Origin: Leifsonia shinshuensis
Lineage (GTDB): Bacteria > Actinomycetota > Actinomycetes > Actinomycetales > Microbacteriaceae
Length of the DNA stretch: 64,000 nt
Assembly (NCBI RefSeq): GCF_013410375.1
Contig: NZ_JACCFL010000001.1
Coordinates: 1,860,001 to 1,924,000, forward strand
Direction: 5' to 3'
The notes under the pieces are model-generated. The model had not been told where the DNA came from, did no database searches, and worked only from the letters and a program-made list of their open reading frames with translations. A program made the translations under genes and the position numbers. This document shows positions 1 through 7,567 of this stretch, piece after piece. The first letter of the stretch is position 1, and the number at the start of each line of letters is the position of its first letter.

Positions 1-450
1 GTCGTGGACGCCGTCCGCGTGCCGGTCATCGCCGCCGGCGGCATCGCCGACCGGCGGCAGGTCGCCGCTGCGTTCGCCCTGGGCGCGTCCGGGGTGCAGG
101 CGGGGACGGTGTTCCTGGCGACCGCCCAGTCGGCGGCGCCCGCCATCCACCGCGAGCGCATCCGCTCGGCGCTCGCCGCGGACACGGTGCTGACCCGGGC
201 CATGAGCGGCCGGCTGGCGCGCGGCCTCCCGAACCTCGCCGTCCGGGCGATCGAGAGCAGCGGCTCCGCGGCGACCTTCCCGCTGCAGAACATCCTCACC
301 GGCGTCTTCCGCCGCGCCGCGTCCGCCGCGGGCGACCAGCCCGAGCTGCTGTCGCTGTGGATGGGGCAGAGCGCCGGCCTGTCCCGGCTCGACGACGCGT
401 CCGAGGTGTTCGCGGAGCTCGCGGCGGGGGTGCCGGACGCCGTCGGCTGA
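1..450 (+). CDS. Nitronate monooxygenase, C-terminal part
   Basis: This is the last 149 codons of a gene that begins before the window. The sequence has the phosphate-binding end of an FMN TIM barrel: 'VPVIAAGGIADRRQVAAAFA' followed by 'LGASGVQAGTVFLAT'. That pattern is typical of the nitronate monooxygenase / 2-nitropropane dioxygenase family, which oxidises alkyl nitronates using flavin. The region after the barrel ('ALAADTVLTRAMSGRLARGL', then 'LWMGQSAGL') also matches that family. The catalytic His lies upstream and cannot be checked. It converges on the MarR gene, leaving a 65-bp gap. The family call is firm; the physiological substrate is unknown. Confidence 0.85.
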   Translation, partial: VVDAVRVPVIAAGGIADRRQVAAAFALGASGVQAGTVFLATAQSAAPAIHRERIRSALAADTVLTRAMSGRLARGLPNLAVRAIESSGSAATFPLQNILTGVFRRAASAAGDQPELLSLWMGQSAGLSRLDDASEVFAELAAGVPDAVG

Positions 451-515
451 CCCCGCAGGTGCGGACCGGGTGGTGTGCGCGCGGATCCGGGCGGCGTGCG
501 GTTCCGGCGGCGGCG

Positions 516-1046
516 CTACAGACCGGCGGCCGCGCCCGGGAGCAGGAGGGTGAAACGTCCGTCCGCGCTCGGGAGGTCGCCCGCCGCGCTCGCGAACGCC
601 CGGAACGACGCCACGGCCGCGTCGCGCTCGGCCGGCTCCATCACGGCGAGGACGTCGGCGAGCGCCGAGCGCCGGTGACCGATGACGCGCTGGACGAGCG
701 AGCTGCCCTCCGCCGTCAGCCCGACGCGGACGAAGCGGCGGTCGTCGGGATCCTCGGTGCGCTCGACCAGGCCGAGGCGGACGAGCTTCTCGCAGGTGCG
801 GGTGGCGTTGGAGGCGTGCACGCCGAGCTCGGCGGCCACGCCGCCGAGCGTCTGGGGGCCGCGGGTGGCGATCATCACCAGGACGCGGAGCTGTGGAGAG
901 GTGACGATGTCCTCCACCTCGGACACCGAGCGCGCGGCGACGCGCATCATCACGTCCGCCGCCTGGAGGGCTGCGTCGACGTCGTCGGCGTGCTGTTCGT
1001 CCTGGTCCACTCTCCAGTTGTACCGTGCATCCCTGCACTCGTGCAT
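516..1046 (-). CDS. MarR-family transcriptional regulator
   Basis: A 176-residue winged-helix regulator. Residues about 50-115 carry the MarR fold: 'SPQLRVLVMIATRGPQTLGGVA', a recognition helix around 'GVHASNATRTCEKLVRLGLV', and the wing 'EDPDDRRFVRVGLT'. I chose the ATG at 1046 because the longer reading frame has an arginine/serine-rich, non-conserved extension; a GTG 12 codons further in is an alternative. It is divergent from the small gene at 1180, and a perfect 16-bp inverted repeat lies between them at 1148-1163. Control of that neighbour and of itself is therefore likely. The ligand cannot be told from sequence. Confidence 0.85.
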   Translation of the reverse strand: MHECRDARYNWRVDQDEQHADDVDAALQAADVMMRVAARSVSEVEDIVTSPQLRVLVMIATRGPQTLGGVAAELGVHASNATRTCEKLVRLGLVERTEDPDDRRFVRVGLTAEGSSLVQRVIGHRRSALADVLAVMEPAERDAAVASFRAFASAAGDLPSADGRFTLLLPGAAAGL

Positions 1047-1147
1047 CAGCGCGCCGCCGGCGCCGGGCGTGGCGCGGCTGAACGGGAGGTGCCAGGGTGC
1101 TCGGAGTGCCGCCCGACCACTACCGCACCGGGCGCGATCGCGGGATA

Positions 1148-1163
1148 ATTGCGCTGTCGCAAT
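1148..1163. promoter_or_regulatory. Candidate MarR operator (palindrome)
   Basis: ATTGCG-CTGT-CGCAAT is a perfect 6+4+6 inverted repeat in the divergent MarR/hypothetical intergenic region. Its left arm overlaps a possible -10 hexamer GATAAT (1144-1149) for the rightward gene, so bound repressor would block that promoter. The size fits MarR dimers. The link to this regulator rests on position only. Confidence 0.5.
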
Positions 1164-1179
1164 CAAGGAGGCGATCATC

Positions 1180-1482
1180 ATGGTCGGAGCACACGAGCGC
1201 GACGCGGTCGAGGGCCGGTACACCCAGGCCGAGCCCGAGGCGGCCGAGGAGCGCGTCGTCCACGGTCAGTACACCGAAGGAGAGGGCCATCTCGGTCCGG
1301 ACACCGAGATCGCCGGGGCCTACGTGGGCACCGAGCGCGAGGGCAGGCCGCCCGTCGTGCGCAGCACCCACCAGCGGAGCGGGAACTACCCGAAAGCGGA
1401 GCATGAGGCCGCAGCCGCCGCCACGCCCGCCGCGCCGGGGGAGAACGCGCCCCGCGAGGCCGAACCTCCCGCGGTGGGCTGA
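1180..1482 (+). CDS. Small hydrophilic protein of unknown function
   Basis: A 100-residue protein preceded by a strong ribosome site, AAGGAGG, 8 nt before the ATG. It has no membrane segment or cysteine and is rich in Glu, Gly, Ala and Pro. The N-terminal half holds two similar units, 'EGRYTQAEPE' (about residue 11) and 'HGQYTEGEGH' (about residue 28), then 'IAGAYVGTEREG'. The C-terminal 35 residues are Ala/Pro/Glu low complexity. It looks largely disordered. It sits opposite a MarR gene and downstream of a palindrome, so its expression is probably repressor-controlled. I cannot assign a function. Confidence 0.75.
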   Translation: MVGAHERDAVEGRYTQAEPEAAEERVVHGQYTEGEGHLGPDTEIAGAYVGTEREGRPPVVRSTHQRSGNYPKAEHEAAAAATPAAPGENAPREAEPPAVG

Positions 1483-1570
1483 CCCCCTCCACCCGGGGCG
1501 CCCCGGGCCCGTCCACGGGACGCCCCGAGCCCATCCGCGCGCCCCGAAGCAGTCCCATCCCGCGCGGACC

Positions 1571-2995
1571 CTAACTCGGCGCGGCCTCCGCGGCGCTCCC
1601 GGGCGCCCCGCCCGGCTGCGTCCGCCGCCGCACGAACACCAGCAGGCACAGGTGGACGACGGCGAGCGCGCTCGCGACGCCGACGGCGGCGAGCCAGCTC
1701 GCCGGGGTCGTCCCGGTGCTGAACAGGAGCCCGAGGACAGTCGTCGCCACGATCGCGCCGACGTAGCGGGAGGTCTGGAAGATCCCCGCGGCCACGCCCG
1801 CGTCCTGCGGCCGGGCGGCGGAGTACAGCGCCTGGTTCATCCCGATGCTGACGACGCAGTAGGGGACGCCGAGGGCCGCGGTGATCAGCAGCACCACCCA
1901 CGGCGCCGTGGTGGCCGCCGCGACGCCGAGCAGCACCGCGCCGACGATCAGGGCCGAGGCGCCGGCGAGCAGCGTCGGCCGCAGCCCGACGCCCTCGATC
2001 GCGCGGGCCGCCAGCGGCGTGACCGCGATCGTCACCGCCGCCAGCGGGAACATCAGCAGCCCGGTCACACCGGCCGAGTAGCCGCTGTGCTCCTGCAGGT
2101 ACTGGGGGAGGCCGAAGAACGCCGAGTAGTAGACCGTGTTGAACACCGCGAAGCAGAGGTAGACCATCAGCAGCCGGTGGTTGGCGCCGAGCAGCCGCAG
2201 GTCCAGGAACGGGTGGGAGGTGCGCAGCTCGCGCCAGACGAACAGCGCCCCCGCGATCGGCACCACCGGCAGCAGCCACCACAGCGGCTCCGGGCGCAGG
2301 TCGAGCAGGAAGATCAGCAGCGCGGTCAGCGTCGCGATGAACAGCAGGATGCCCGGCACGTCCGACTCCGCGACGACCCGCCGCAGCGGCACGCGCTCGC
2401 GGGCCGCGTCCCGGGGCGCGAAGAACCGCACGCCGACGAACGCGAGCACGGCCAGCGGCACGTTGACCCAGAAGATCGCCTGCCAGCCGAGGAAGGTGAC
2501 CAGCGCGCCGCCCAGGACCGGGCCGACCGCGGCACCCGACGTGTTCGCGATCTGGATGCGGCCGAGCAGCCGCGGCGTCCCGGCCGAGCTGTGCGCGGCG
2601 ATCGTCCGCAGCATCGCGATCGCGGACGGGAACGCGGTCGCCGTCCCGATCGCCAGCGCGACGCGGCCCGCGCACACCGCCGCGAACGACCCGGAGAACG
2701 GGGTGAGCGCACAGGCCAGCACGACCACGAGCATCCCGAACAGGAACAGCCGGCGCGGGCCGAACCGGTCGGCGAACCGGCCCATCAACGGCTGCCCGGC
2801 CGCGGAGGCCAGATAGAACGAGGTGATCACCCAGGTGACCGTGGTGACGCTCACCTGGAAGTCGCGCTGCAGCGGCACCAACGCGACCGCGATCATCGAC
2901 GAGTTGAGCGGGTTGAGCAGCGTGCCGAGGCTGAGCGCGGCCACCGCCCAGCCCGTGCGGGCGGGGGCGGAGGAGGCGTCGGTCACCCGACCCAC
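1571..2995 (-). CDS. MFS multidrug-type exporter
   Basis: A 474-residue protein of the major facilitator superfamily, resembling the drug:H+ antiporter (DHA2, EmrB/QacA) branch. The first helix is 'WAVAALSLGTLLNPLNSSMIAVAL', and the loop motif A is 'GRFADRFGPRRLFLFGM' (about residues 72-88). About 14 hydrophobic segments are visible, and the C-terminus is a short basic/alanine tail. The proton-coupled transport role is family knowledge; the substrate is unknown. The start at 2995 gives residues MGRVTD; the GTG three codons later is equally possible. It converges with the small gene ending at 1482. The gap 1483-1570 is GC-rich with a CGGGGCGCCCCG palindrome but no T-run. Confidence 0.85.
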   Translation of the reverse strand: MGRVTDASSAPARTGWAVAALSLGTLLNPLNSSMIAVALVPLQRDFQVSVTTVTWVITSFYLASAAGQPLMGRFADRFGPRRLFLFGMLVVVLACALTPFSGSFAAVCAGRVALAIGTATAFPSAIAMLRTIAAHSSAGTPRLLGRIQIANTSGAAVGPVLGGALVTFLGWQAIFWVNVPLAVLAFVGVRFFAPRDAARERVPLRRVVAESDVPGILLFIATLTALLIFLLDLRPEPLWWLLPVVPIAGALFVWRELRTSHPFLDLRLLGANHRLLMVYLCFAVFNTVYYSAFFGLPQYLQEHSGYSAGVTGLLMFPLAAVTIAVTPLAARAIEGVGLRPTLLAGASALIVGAVLLGVAAATTAPWVVLLITAALGVPYCVVSIGMNQALYSAARPQDAGVAAGIFQTSRYVGAIVATTVLGLLFSTGTTPASWLAAVGVASALAVVHLCLLVFVRRRTQPGGAPGSAAEAAPS

Positions 2996-3039
2996 CCTAC
3001 GCGTCGCGCAGGCGGCGCCCGGCCGCCCGCCGCGCCGCG

Positions 3040-3285
3040 TCAGTCGTCCAGGTCAGCCGTGGTCAGCGGGATCGTCGAACGGTACGGGTAGGCGGGCATG
3101 GACGAGAACTCCTCGTCGTCGTCCAGCTCGTACACGTCGTAGGCGAGGGCGCCGGCGAACAGTGTGGCGACGCGGATCTCACCCGGAGGACAGCCTCCGA
3201 TCAATGGCACGACCACGACACTGTCCAGGGTGCGGCCGTCCTCGTACAGAAGTGCCGCTTTGATGGTTCGCGTGAGAGCGTCCAT
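3040..3285 (-). CDS. Small acidic protein, unknown
   Basis: An 81-residue reading frame with a conserved look: an amphipathic N-terminus 'MDALTRTIKAALLYEDGRTL', a hydrophobic strand 'DSVVVVPLIGG', and an acidic segment 'YDVYELDDDEEF'. It has no signal peptide or membrane helix. I used the ATG at 3285 because upstream residues in the longer frame are basic and unlike a coding sequence. It is divergent from the gene pair at 3381-4071, sharing a 95-bp intergenic region. I recognise no family. Confidence 0.6.
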   Translation of the reverse strand: MDALTRTIKAALLYEDGRTLDSVVVVPLIGGCPPGEIRVATLFAGALAYDVYELDDDEEFSSMPAYPYRSTIPLTTADLDD

Positions 3286-3380
3286 GACCAGACCGTACGC
3301 CGCGCCGGGGCGACACCTTGACGGCGCGCGGGCGGACGGCGAAAGTAACAGTCGGAGCGGACGCGCCGGAGAGGACACCA

Positions 3381-3746
3381 ATGGGAACGCTGATCTACGA
3401 CGGAGCCGACGGTTTCACCTTCGACGACCGGGTGCTCGCCCACCTGCAGGCGGTGATCGCCACGAAGCTGAGACGGCGGGAGGGATTCCTGCTGATCTGG
3501 TCCGACCGCACGGGCGGCACGGAGCCGACGCTGCGCTCGATCTGGCTCGACCCGTCGATCAGCCTCCAGTTCGTCTTCACCCACAACCGGCTCCCCGAGC
3601 TCAACCGGGAATGGCTCACCATCCTCACCGAGAAGGCGAACGGCAACGCCGGCCTGATGCTGGAGGACGAGCTCCGCGCGGAGATCCGCCAGGAGGTCCC
3701 CGAGGGGAGTTACCGCGACTCCCGCGCGAAGAAGCAGGCCGACTGA
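3381..3746 (+). CDS. DUF7882-like small protein, copy 1
   Basis: A 121-residue soluble protein beginning 'MGTLIYDGADGFTFDDRVL', preceded by GAGAGGA 5 nt before the ATG. It is clearly paralogous to the next gene: both share (G)xLIY, F(T/E)FDDR, a run of 'KLRRxExFLL', a Trp, then 'ISLxFVF' and 'LNxxW'. Such small proteins are, to my recollection, common in Microbacteriaceae. They are catalogued as DUF7882 or misleadingly as 'ATP-dependent DNA ligase'; no ligase motif (KxDG) is present here. The C-terminal 30 residues are charged. Function unknown. Confidence 0.75.
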   Translation: MGTLIYDGADGFTFDDRVLAHLQAVIATKLRRREGFLLIWSDRTGGTEPTLRSIWLDPSISLQFVFTHNRLPELNREWLTILTEKANGNAGLMLEDELRAEIRQEVPEGSYRDSRAKKQAD

Positions 3747-3747
3747 G

Positions 3748-4071
3748 ATGGGCAAACTGATCTACGGCGCGGGCCGGGAGTACGAGTTCGACGACCGGAC
3801 CCTCTCCCACGTCAAGATCGCCCTGGTCACCAAGCTGCGCCGCCACGAGAGCTTCCTGCTCAACTGGGAGATCCCGGTCGAGCAGGGCGGAGGCCGGATG
3901 AGCCTCTGGATCAGCCGCGAGATCCCGCTGGCGTTCGTCTTCAACGGCTCGCGCCCGCCGACGCTCAACGAGCGCTGGATGGAGGCGCTGCTGCAGACCA
4001 GTCAGCGGACCGGCGGCATGGTGGTCATGCCGGAGAGCTCGGTGGAGGACCGGCCGGCGTCCGAGGAGTGA
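3748..4071 (+). CDS. DUF7882-like small protein, copy 2
   Basis: A 107-residue paralog of the preceding gene, beginning 'MGKLIYGAGREYEFDDRTL'. The start codon lies one base after the upstream stop, so translation is probably coupled and the two form one transcript. Shared landmarks are 'KLRRHESFLLNWE', 'SREIPLAFVFNG' and 'LNERWMEALL'. It is shorter at the C-terminus than copy 1. Tandem duplication followed by divergence is the simplest explanation. Function unknown. Confidence 0.75.
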   Translation: MGKLIYGAGREYEFDDRTLSHVKIALVTKLRRHESFLLNWEIPVEQGGGRMSLWISREIPLAFVFNGSRPPTLNERWMEALLQTSQRTGGMVVMPESSVEDRPASEE

Positions 4072-4117
4072 GCGGGCCGCGCCCGCGCCGGGGACGCCGG
4101 GCGGCGGCGACGGTTCG

Positions 4118-4906
4118 TCAGGGCAGGACGAGCGCGCGGAAGTAGGCGTCCGCCTCCGCCGCCGCCGCGGCGAGGTCCGACCGCCCGGCCGCGCCCCGCT
4201 CAGCGGCTGCGGCGAGCTCATCCTGGACGAAGCGCCGGAGCACGGCGGGCGGCTCGCCCCCGCCGAGCTCGCGGGTGACGGCCTTCACTGCGATGAGCTC
4301 CGCGGCGGCGACCGCGACGTCCGCCTCCGGCTCGCTCTCCGCCAGAAGCGTCGGGAGGTCCATCGGCGCCACGGCCCGGTCGGGGTGGACACGCAACCAG
4401 CGCAGCGTCGCGGCCGGGCGCAGCGCGTAGAAGAAGCGCTTCAGCTTGCCGCCCGGATCCGCCGCGTGCCGCAGACCGATGTGCAGGTAGTGGTCGATCA
4501 CCCGCTCCCGGTCCAGGATGCGGCCGGCCAGCTCCAGCATCCCGTCCCGGAACGCGGGGTCGCCGCCATACACGATCGGGGAGCGCAGCCACTCGACGAC
4601 GGTCGCGTTGCCGCGCACGAGCAGCCCGAGCGCCTTGCGGACATCCCAGCCGTTGACGTCGAACACGGCGTCCAGCGGGGTCTCGACGACATCCCGGAGC
4701 GGGGTCAGCCGCAGGTAGTCCTCCACCGGGCGCAGGAACAGGAACCGGGCGTCGTAGTCGCTGTCCGGCGACGGGAAACCCCAGGCCCGGCTGCCGCTCT
4801 CGATCGCAAGCGTGACGGTCACGCCGTGCACGGCCGCGACGTCCTCCAACCGGCGGTCGATGTCGGCGACGACGGCGGGATCGAGGCTATCCGGGATGGC
4901 GCGCAT
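4118..4906 (-). CDS. YcgL-type nucleotidyltransferase domain protein
   Basis: A 262-residue protein of the polymerase-beta nucleotidyltransferase superfamily. It has the GS motif 'ESGSRAWGF' (G38-S39) followed by the metal-binding pair D50-x-D52 in 'PDSDYDARFLF'. The rest ('FDVNGWDVRKALGLLVRGNA', 'YALRPAATLRWLR') matches the COG3541/YcgL group of predicted nucleotidyltransferases, which have no settled role; some homologues lie in RNA-repair or phage loci. It stands alone here, divergent from the gene at 4948. The family call is good, the function unknown. Confidence 0.8.
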   Translation of the reverse strand: MRAIPDSLDPAVVADIDRRLEDVAAVHGVTVTLAIESGSRAWGFPSPDSDYDARFLFLRPVEDYLRLTPLRDVVETPLDAVFDVNGWDVRKALGLLVRGNATVVEWLRSPIVYGGDPAFRDGMLELAGRILDRERVIDHYLHIGLRHAADPGGKLKRFFYALRPAATLRWLRVHPDRAVAPMDLPTLLAESEPEADVAVAAAELIAVKAVTRELGGGEPPAVLRRFVQDELAAAAERGAAGRSDLAAAAAEADAYFRALVLP

Positions 4907-4935
4907 CCACCGATGCTATCCGCCCGATACCGGCC

Positions 4936-4941
4936 TACCAT
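4936..4941 (+). promoter_or_regulatory. Putative -10 (TACCAT), leaderless gene
   Basis: A TANNNT hexamer ends six bases before the ATG at 4948, and no Shine-Dalgarno sequence is present. This spacing places the transcription start at or next to the A of the start codon, as in actinobacterial leaderless genes. No good -35 is visible. Confidence 0.4.
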
Positions 4942-4947
4942 CGAAGC

Positions 4948-5193
4948 ATGGACAAGGTGGAGGGCCGGCTCGGCGCTCGCGCCGAGCGGGCGGCTGAATG
5001 GCTGGACGCCAAGCTGCTCCCCGTCCTCGGTCCGCCTCCGCTCGGCCCGTACGGCCAGGAGGCGCCGAGGACGGAAGCCGCGACGTGCCCGCTGTGCAGC
5101 CGCCGCATCGACGAGCACGGGATCCAGCGCGACCACGGTCACGCGTTCCTGATCTGCCCGTCGCCGGCGCGCACGCAGCTGCAGGTCGAGTGA
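4948..5193 (+). CDS. Small CxxC protein, possible zinc ribbon
   Basis: An 81-residue protein with an N-terminal amphipathic stretch ('MDKVEGRLGARAERAAEWLD') and a C-terminal half holding 'CPLCSRRIDEHG' and, 22 residues on, 'HAFLICPSP'. One CxxC pair plus a later Cys and several His could bind zinc, though a second clean CxxC is missing. No ribosome site precedes the ATG, which fits the leaderless arrangement described for the -10 at 4936. Function unknown. Confidence 0.65.
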   Translation: MDKVEGRLGARAERAAEWLDAKLLPVLGPPPLGPYGQEAPRTEAATCPLCSRRIDEHGIQRDHGHAFLICPSPARTQLQVE

Positions 5194-5230
5194 CCGGCCG
5201 GTATTGAACGCTCGCGGCCGGCCGTGCGCG

Positions 5231-5701
5231 TCAGGCGGAGGTGCGCGCCGGGCGGGGCGGCGGGGCCAGCAGGAGCGGGACCACGCCGTAGGCGAAGGCG
5301 GCGAACGGGACGAGGATCCACGCACCGAGGACGGCCTGGTGGGGGTCCCCAGCGCGGATCGTCAGCCCGGTCGACACCAGCCATTGTGCCGAGGCGATGG
5401 CGGACACGCTGCCTGTCGCCAAGAGGATGAGGCGCCGCGCGAGAGCGTGGATCGTGGGATAGAGCACCGCGACGACGCCGATCGCGGCGGCGCCCATCGC
5501 GACAGCGAACGCCCCGGCGAAGAACTCCTGCGTGGGAGTGGAGCGGTCGGCTGGACCGGGCCCGGACCAGTGGGTACCGACCGCGATCGGGAGCTCCCCT
5601 TTCCAGACGAGCCAGGAGCAGAGGACGGCTGCCGGTGGGAGGAGGACGGCTATCGCTGCGGCTAGCTTCCGAGGCCACAGGGGAGCATCACCTGTTCGCA
5701 T
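5231..5701 (-). CDS. DUF1648-like membrane protein of the sdp operon
   Basis: The last gene of the leftward sdp operon encodes 156 residues with four predicted membrane helices. The first loop 'LPIAVGTHWSGPGPADRSTPTQEF' resembles the DUF1648 motif (P..IP.HWn..G.pD.w..k), which forms the N-terminal half of Bacillus SdpI-type immunity proteins. Its start overlaps the end of the preceding sdpI-like gene by 14 bp. A split, two-protein version of an SdpI immunity factor is my inference; an independent membrane protein is the alternative. The family match is moderate. Confidence 0.65.
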   Translation of the reverse strand: MRTGDAPLWPRKLAAAIAVLLPPAAVLCSWLVWKGELPIAVGTHWSGPGPADRSTPTQEFFAGAFAVAMGAAAIGVVAVLYPTIHALARRLILLATGSVSAIASAQWLVSTGLTIRAGDPHQAVLGAWILVPFAAFAYGVVPLLLAPPPRPARTSA

Positions 5702-6041
5702 CGATGGCCCGCAACGCGTGTCGAATGGCGACCGCTACAGCCCAGAGCATGACCGCGATCAACGACACCAGGAGGAAAGGAAAGCTCGCGGGGAAGACAT
5801 AGAGACCGAGGACCACGGGAACCGCGGCAAGAGAGAGCAACAACTGCTTGATCAGCAACGGAAGCAGAGAGCGGTGCACCGCACTCCACACATGCTCGTC
5901 TCTCATGGCGCTCGAGATCCTGAACCCGACCAGTGGATTGGGTCCGACCTTGATCGCGAGAAGCGTGAGCAGGTAGGTCACGGCTGGGATGGCTGACACG
6001 AGCAGCGTGAGGGCGAGTTCAGGCAACACGGGTGCCTTCAT
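5688..6041 (-). CDS. sdpI: SdpI-family immunity membrane protein
   Basis: A 117-residue protein with about three membrane helices. The loop after helix one, 'KVGPNPLVGFRISSAMRDEH' followed by VW (about residues 32-53), matches the SdpI signature (N..iGIRtp.t..de.vW...). SdpI protects Bacillus subtilis from its own SDP peptide. At 117 residues it covers only the SdpI domain, whereas the Bacillus protein (about 207) adds an N-terminal DUF1648 part; a DUF1648-like protein follows here as a separate gene. The start overlaps the end of sdpB by 23 bp, consistent with coupled translation. Confidence 0.75.
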   Translation of the reverse strand: MKAPVLPELALTLLVSAIPAVTYLLTLLAIKVGPNPLVGFRISSAMRDEHVWSAVHRSLLPLLIKQLLLSLAAVPVVLGLYVFPASFPFLLVSLIAVMLWAVAVAIRHALRAIDANR

Positions 6042-6993
6042 AGGTCGGCTTTCGTCCAGGTGTACTCAACGCGGTGCGACGCAAGCGTCGGAACAACCGG
6101 AGGGGATAGCCATCCCGGGGCCGCCAGCAGCTGATGACGAGGGCACCGGTCATGGCGATGAAGAATGTGACGAGTCCCATCACTGCGGCTATCACCAGAT
6201 GGAAGCCGAGGCCCAGAACAAGCGCAGCGAGCCGAAGCCGCCTACGGCGCCAGCCGAATACCAAGAAGGCGGCGATCACCAATTCCAGAATCATCGTCCC
6301 CCAGGTAGCGGCCGCGCTGATCACGGGAGCAGCAAGGAGATCAAGGAGCAAGCTCTCGCCGTCTTTGCTCACACCGAAGCCCGAGTTCTGTGCCCAGTAC
6401 CACAAGGCGGTACCTTCGGCCCAGATCGGATGACCGAGTTTGACGAGGGCGGCCTCGACATAGACGTAGGCGACCTGAATCGTGCACACCCAGAGCAGCA
6501 TGTTGGAGAGGACGAATCGGACGTGGGTTCCGGGTCGTCGATTCTCGGTGAAGGCCGTCAACCGTCGATCGGTGAGGCTGGCGACGGACAGAAGAATGGC
6601 CAGGGTCACGGTGAGCTGATCCCCGCCCTCGATGCCGATTGCGTTGCTCGAGAGGCTGAACGCCGCGTAGGCGTGAAGCCACCCACTCACCGCGGGGACG
6701 ATTCCGAGAATCGTCGGAAGGCAGAAGATCGCGAGAACCAAACGAACGGTGTCGAGATCGCCTCCCCCAGCGATGCAGAACGCTCCAGCTGAACCGACAT
6801 CGACGCAGCTGACGGCCTGAGTCGCCGAGGGGTCGCCGGAGTGCAGAAGGATTGCGGCTGGATTGCACACGAGTGTCAGAAAGGTGCCAAGAGCTAGTAC
6901 CGCTCGGGCGACGAACACCTGGAGTCCGAATGGATCCCGTCCGAGCCGTACGAGCGCCCACGTGCCGAGTGCATCGATCCGTCTGTCAAACAT
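6019..6993 (-). CDS. sdpB: SdpB-like membrane protein (toxin maturation)
   Basis: A 324-residue integral membrane protein, nearly the length of Bacillus SdpB (about 320). It has six or more hydrophobic helices and the features of the HTTM (gamma-carboxylase-like) superfamily: 'VYVEAALVKLGHPIWAEGTA' and 'ALWYWAQNSGFG' (about residues 195-225). In Bacillus, SdpB with SdpA is needed to turn secreted pro-SdpC into active SDP. I chose the ATG at 6993, which overlaps the sdpA stop by 8 bp, rather than an upstream GTG that would overlap by over 100 bp. The assignment is well supported by gene order. Confidence 0.8.
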   Translation of the reverse strand: MFDRRIDALGTWALVRLGRDPFGLQVFVARAVLALGTFLTLVCNPAAILLHSGDPSATQAVSCVDVGSAGAFCIAGGGDLDTVRLVLAIFCLPTILGIVPAVSGWLHAYAAFSLSSNAIGIEGGDQLTVTLAILLSVASLTDRRLTAFTENRRPGTHVRFVLSNMLLWVCTIQVAYVYVEAALVKLGHPIWAEGTALWYWAQNSGFGVSKDGESLLLDLLAAPVISAAATWGTMILELVIAAFLVFGWRRRRLRLAALVLGLGFHLVIAAVMGLVTFFIAMTGALVISCWRPRDGYPLRLFRRLRRTALSTPGRKPTYEGTRVA

Positions 6994-7558
6994 CGCAGTC
7001 CACCGTGAGAGCAAGAACCCGAGTCTGCTTGGTGCGTGTGAGCTCTCGGTACCCGTACGGGATCGGAGTCTGACGCACAAGCGCGACACTGCTGGCGCAC
7101 AGTGGTTCAGGCCGGGCAGGCGAAAGGGCGACGCGGGTGATGGGTACCAGCGGCTCGATGCATCCGGTCAAGTCCTGGGGTGCCGGGCACTCGACCCATT
7201 CAGCGTCCTCGTCGATTGCTGAATACAAAACGTTGATATCGACGGACTCGGCTCTGGAAAGCCGCGAGAGGCCGAACATGTATTTCGGCTGGACGATGGA
7301 GTCCTGGTCGAGAATCTCCCACGTCGAGGCTCCGTGTTGCATGATCGCAACGCTGACGCGATCCTCCCGGGCATCGCGCGTGAAGAATCCCCACCCTTGA
7401 AGAAAGACCATGGACATCGTTCTCGTCGCGCCGTCCGGTCCCGCCGGGGTGAACACGTTCGACGGAAACTTGTTGCCGAGGATGGACATTCCTGCGATCA
7501 CTGCGACGAGAGACGTCGTCGCCGTGAATGTCATCGCGGAACGTCGCGTCTTGCGCAC
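6986..7558 (-). CDS. sdpA: SdpA-like protein (toxin maturation)
   Basis: A 190-residue protein with one N-terminal membrane helix (about residues 12-28) and then a soluble domain carrying 'LQGWGFFTRDAREDRVSV' (residues 53-70). The W-x-FF-(T/S)-(R/K)-D/N motif is the hallmark of SdpA proteins. Bacillus SdpA is cytosolic, membrane-associated and needed with SdpB for SDP production. A GTG start at 7558 lies 9 bp after sdpC; an ATG at 7534 is possible but has no ribosome site. Three cysteines occur in the last 60 residues and one more near the C-terminal end. Confidence 0.8.
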   Translation of the reverse strand: MRKTRRSAMTFTATTSLVAVIAGMSILGNKFPSNVFTPAGPDGATRTMSMVFLQGWGFFTRDAREDRVSVAIMQHGASTWEILDQDSIVQPKYMFGLSRLSRAESVDINVLYSAIDEDAEWVECPAPQDLTGCIEPLVPITRVALSPARPEPLCASSVALVRQTPIPYGYRELTRTKQTRVLALTVDCDV

Positions 7559-7567
7559 CTCTGACGC

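Noticed and set aside
1483..1570. Rho-independent terminator between the small gene and the MFS gene
   Set aside because: GC-rich palindromes exist but there is no clean stem-loop with a T-run on either strand.
1097..3091. 664-codon frame antisense to the MFS exporter
   Set aside because: It is an Arg/Gln/Asp-rich shadow frame with no recognisable domain; the minus strand encodes a proper 14-helix transporter.
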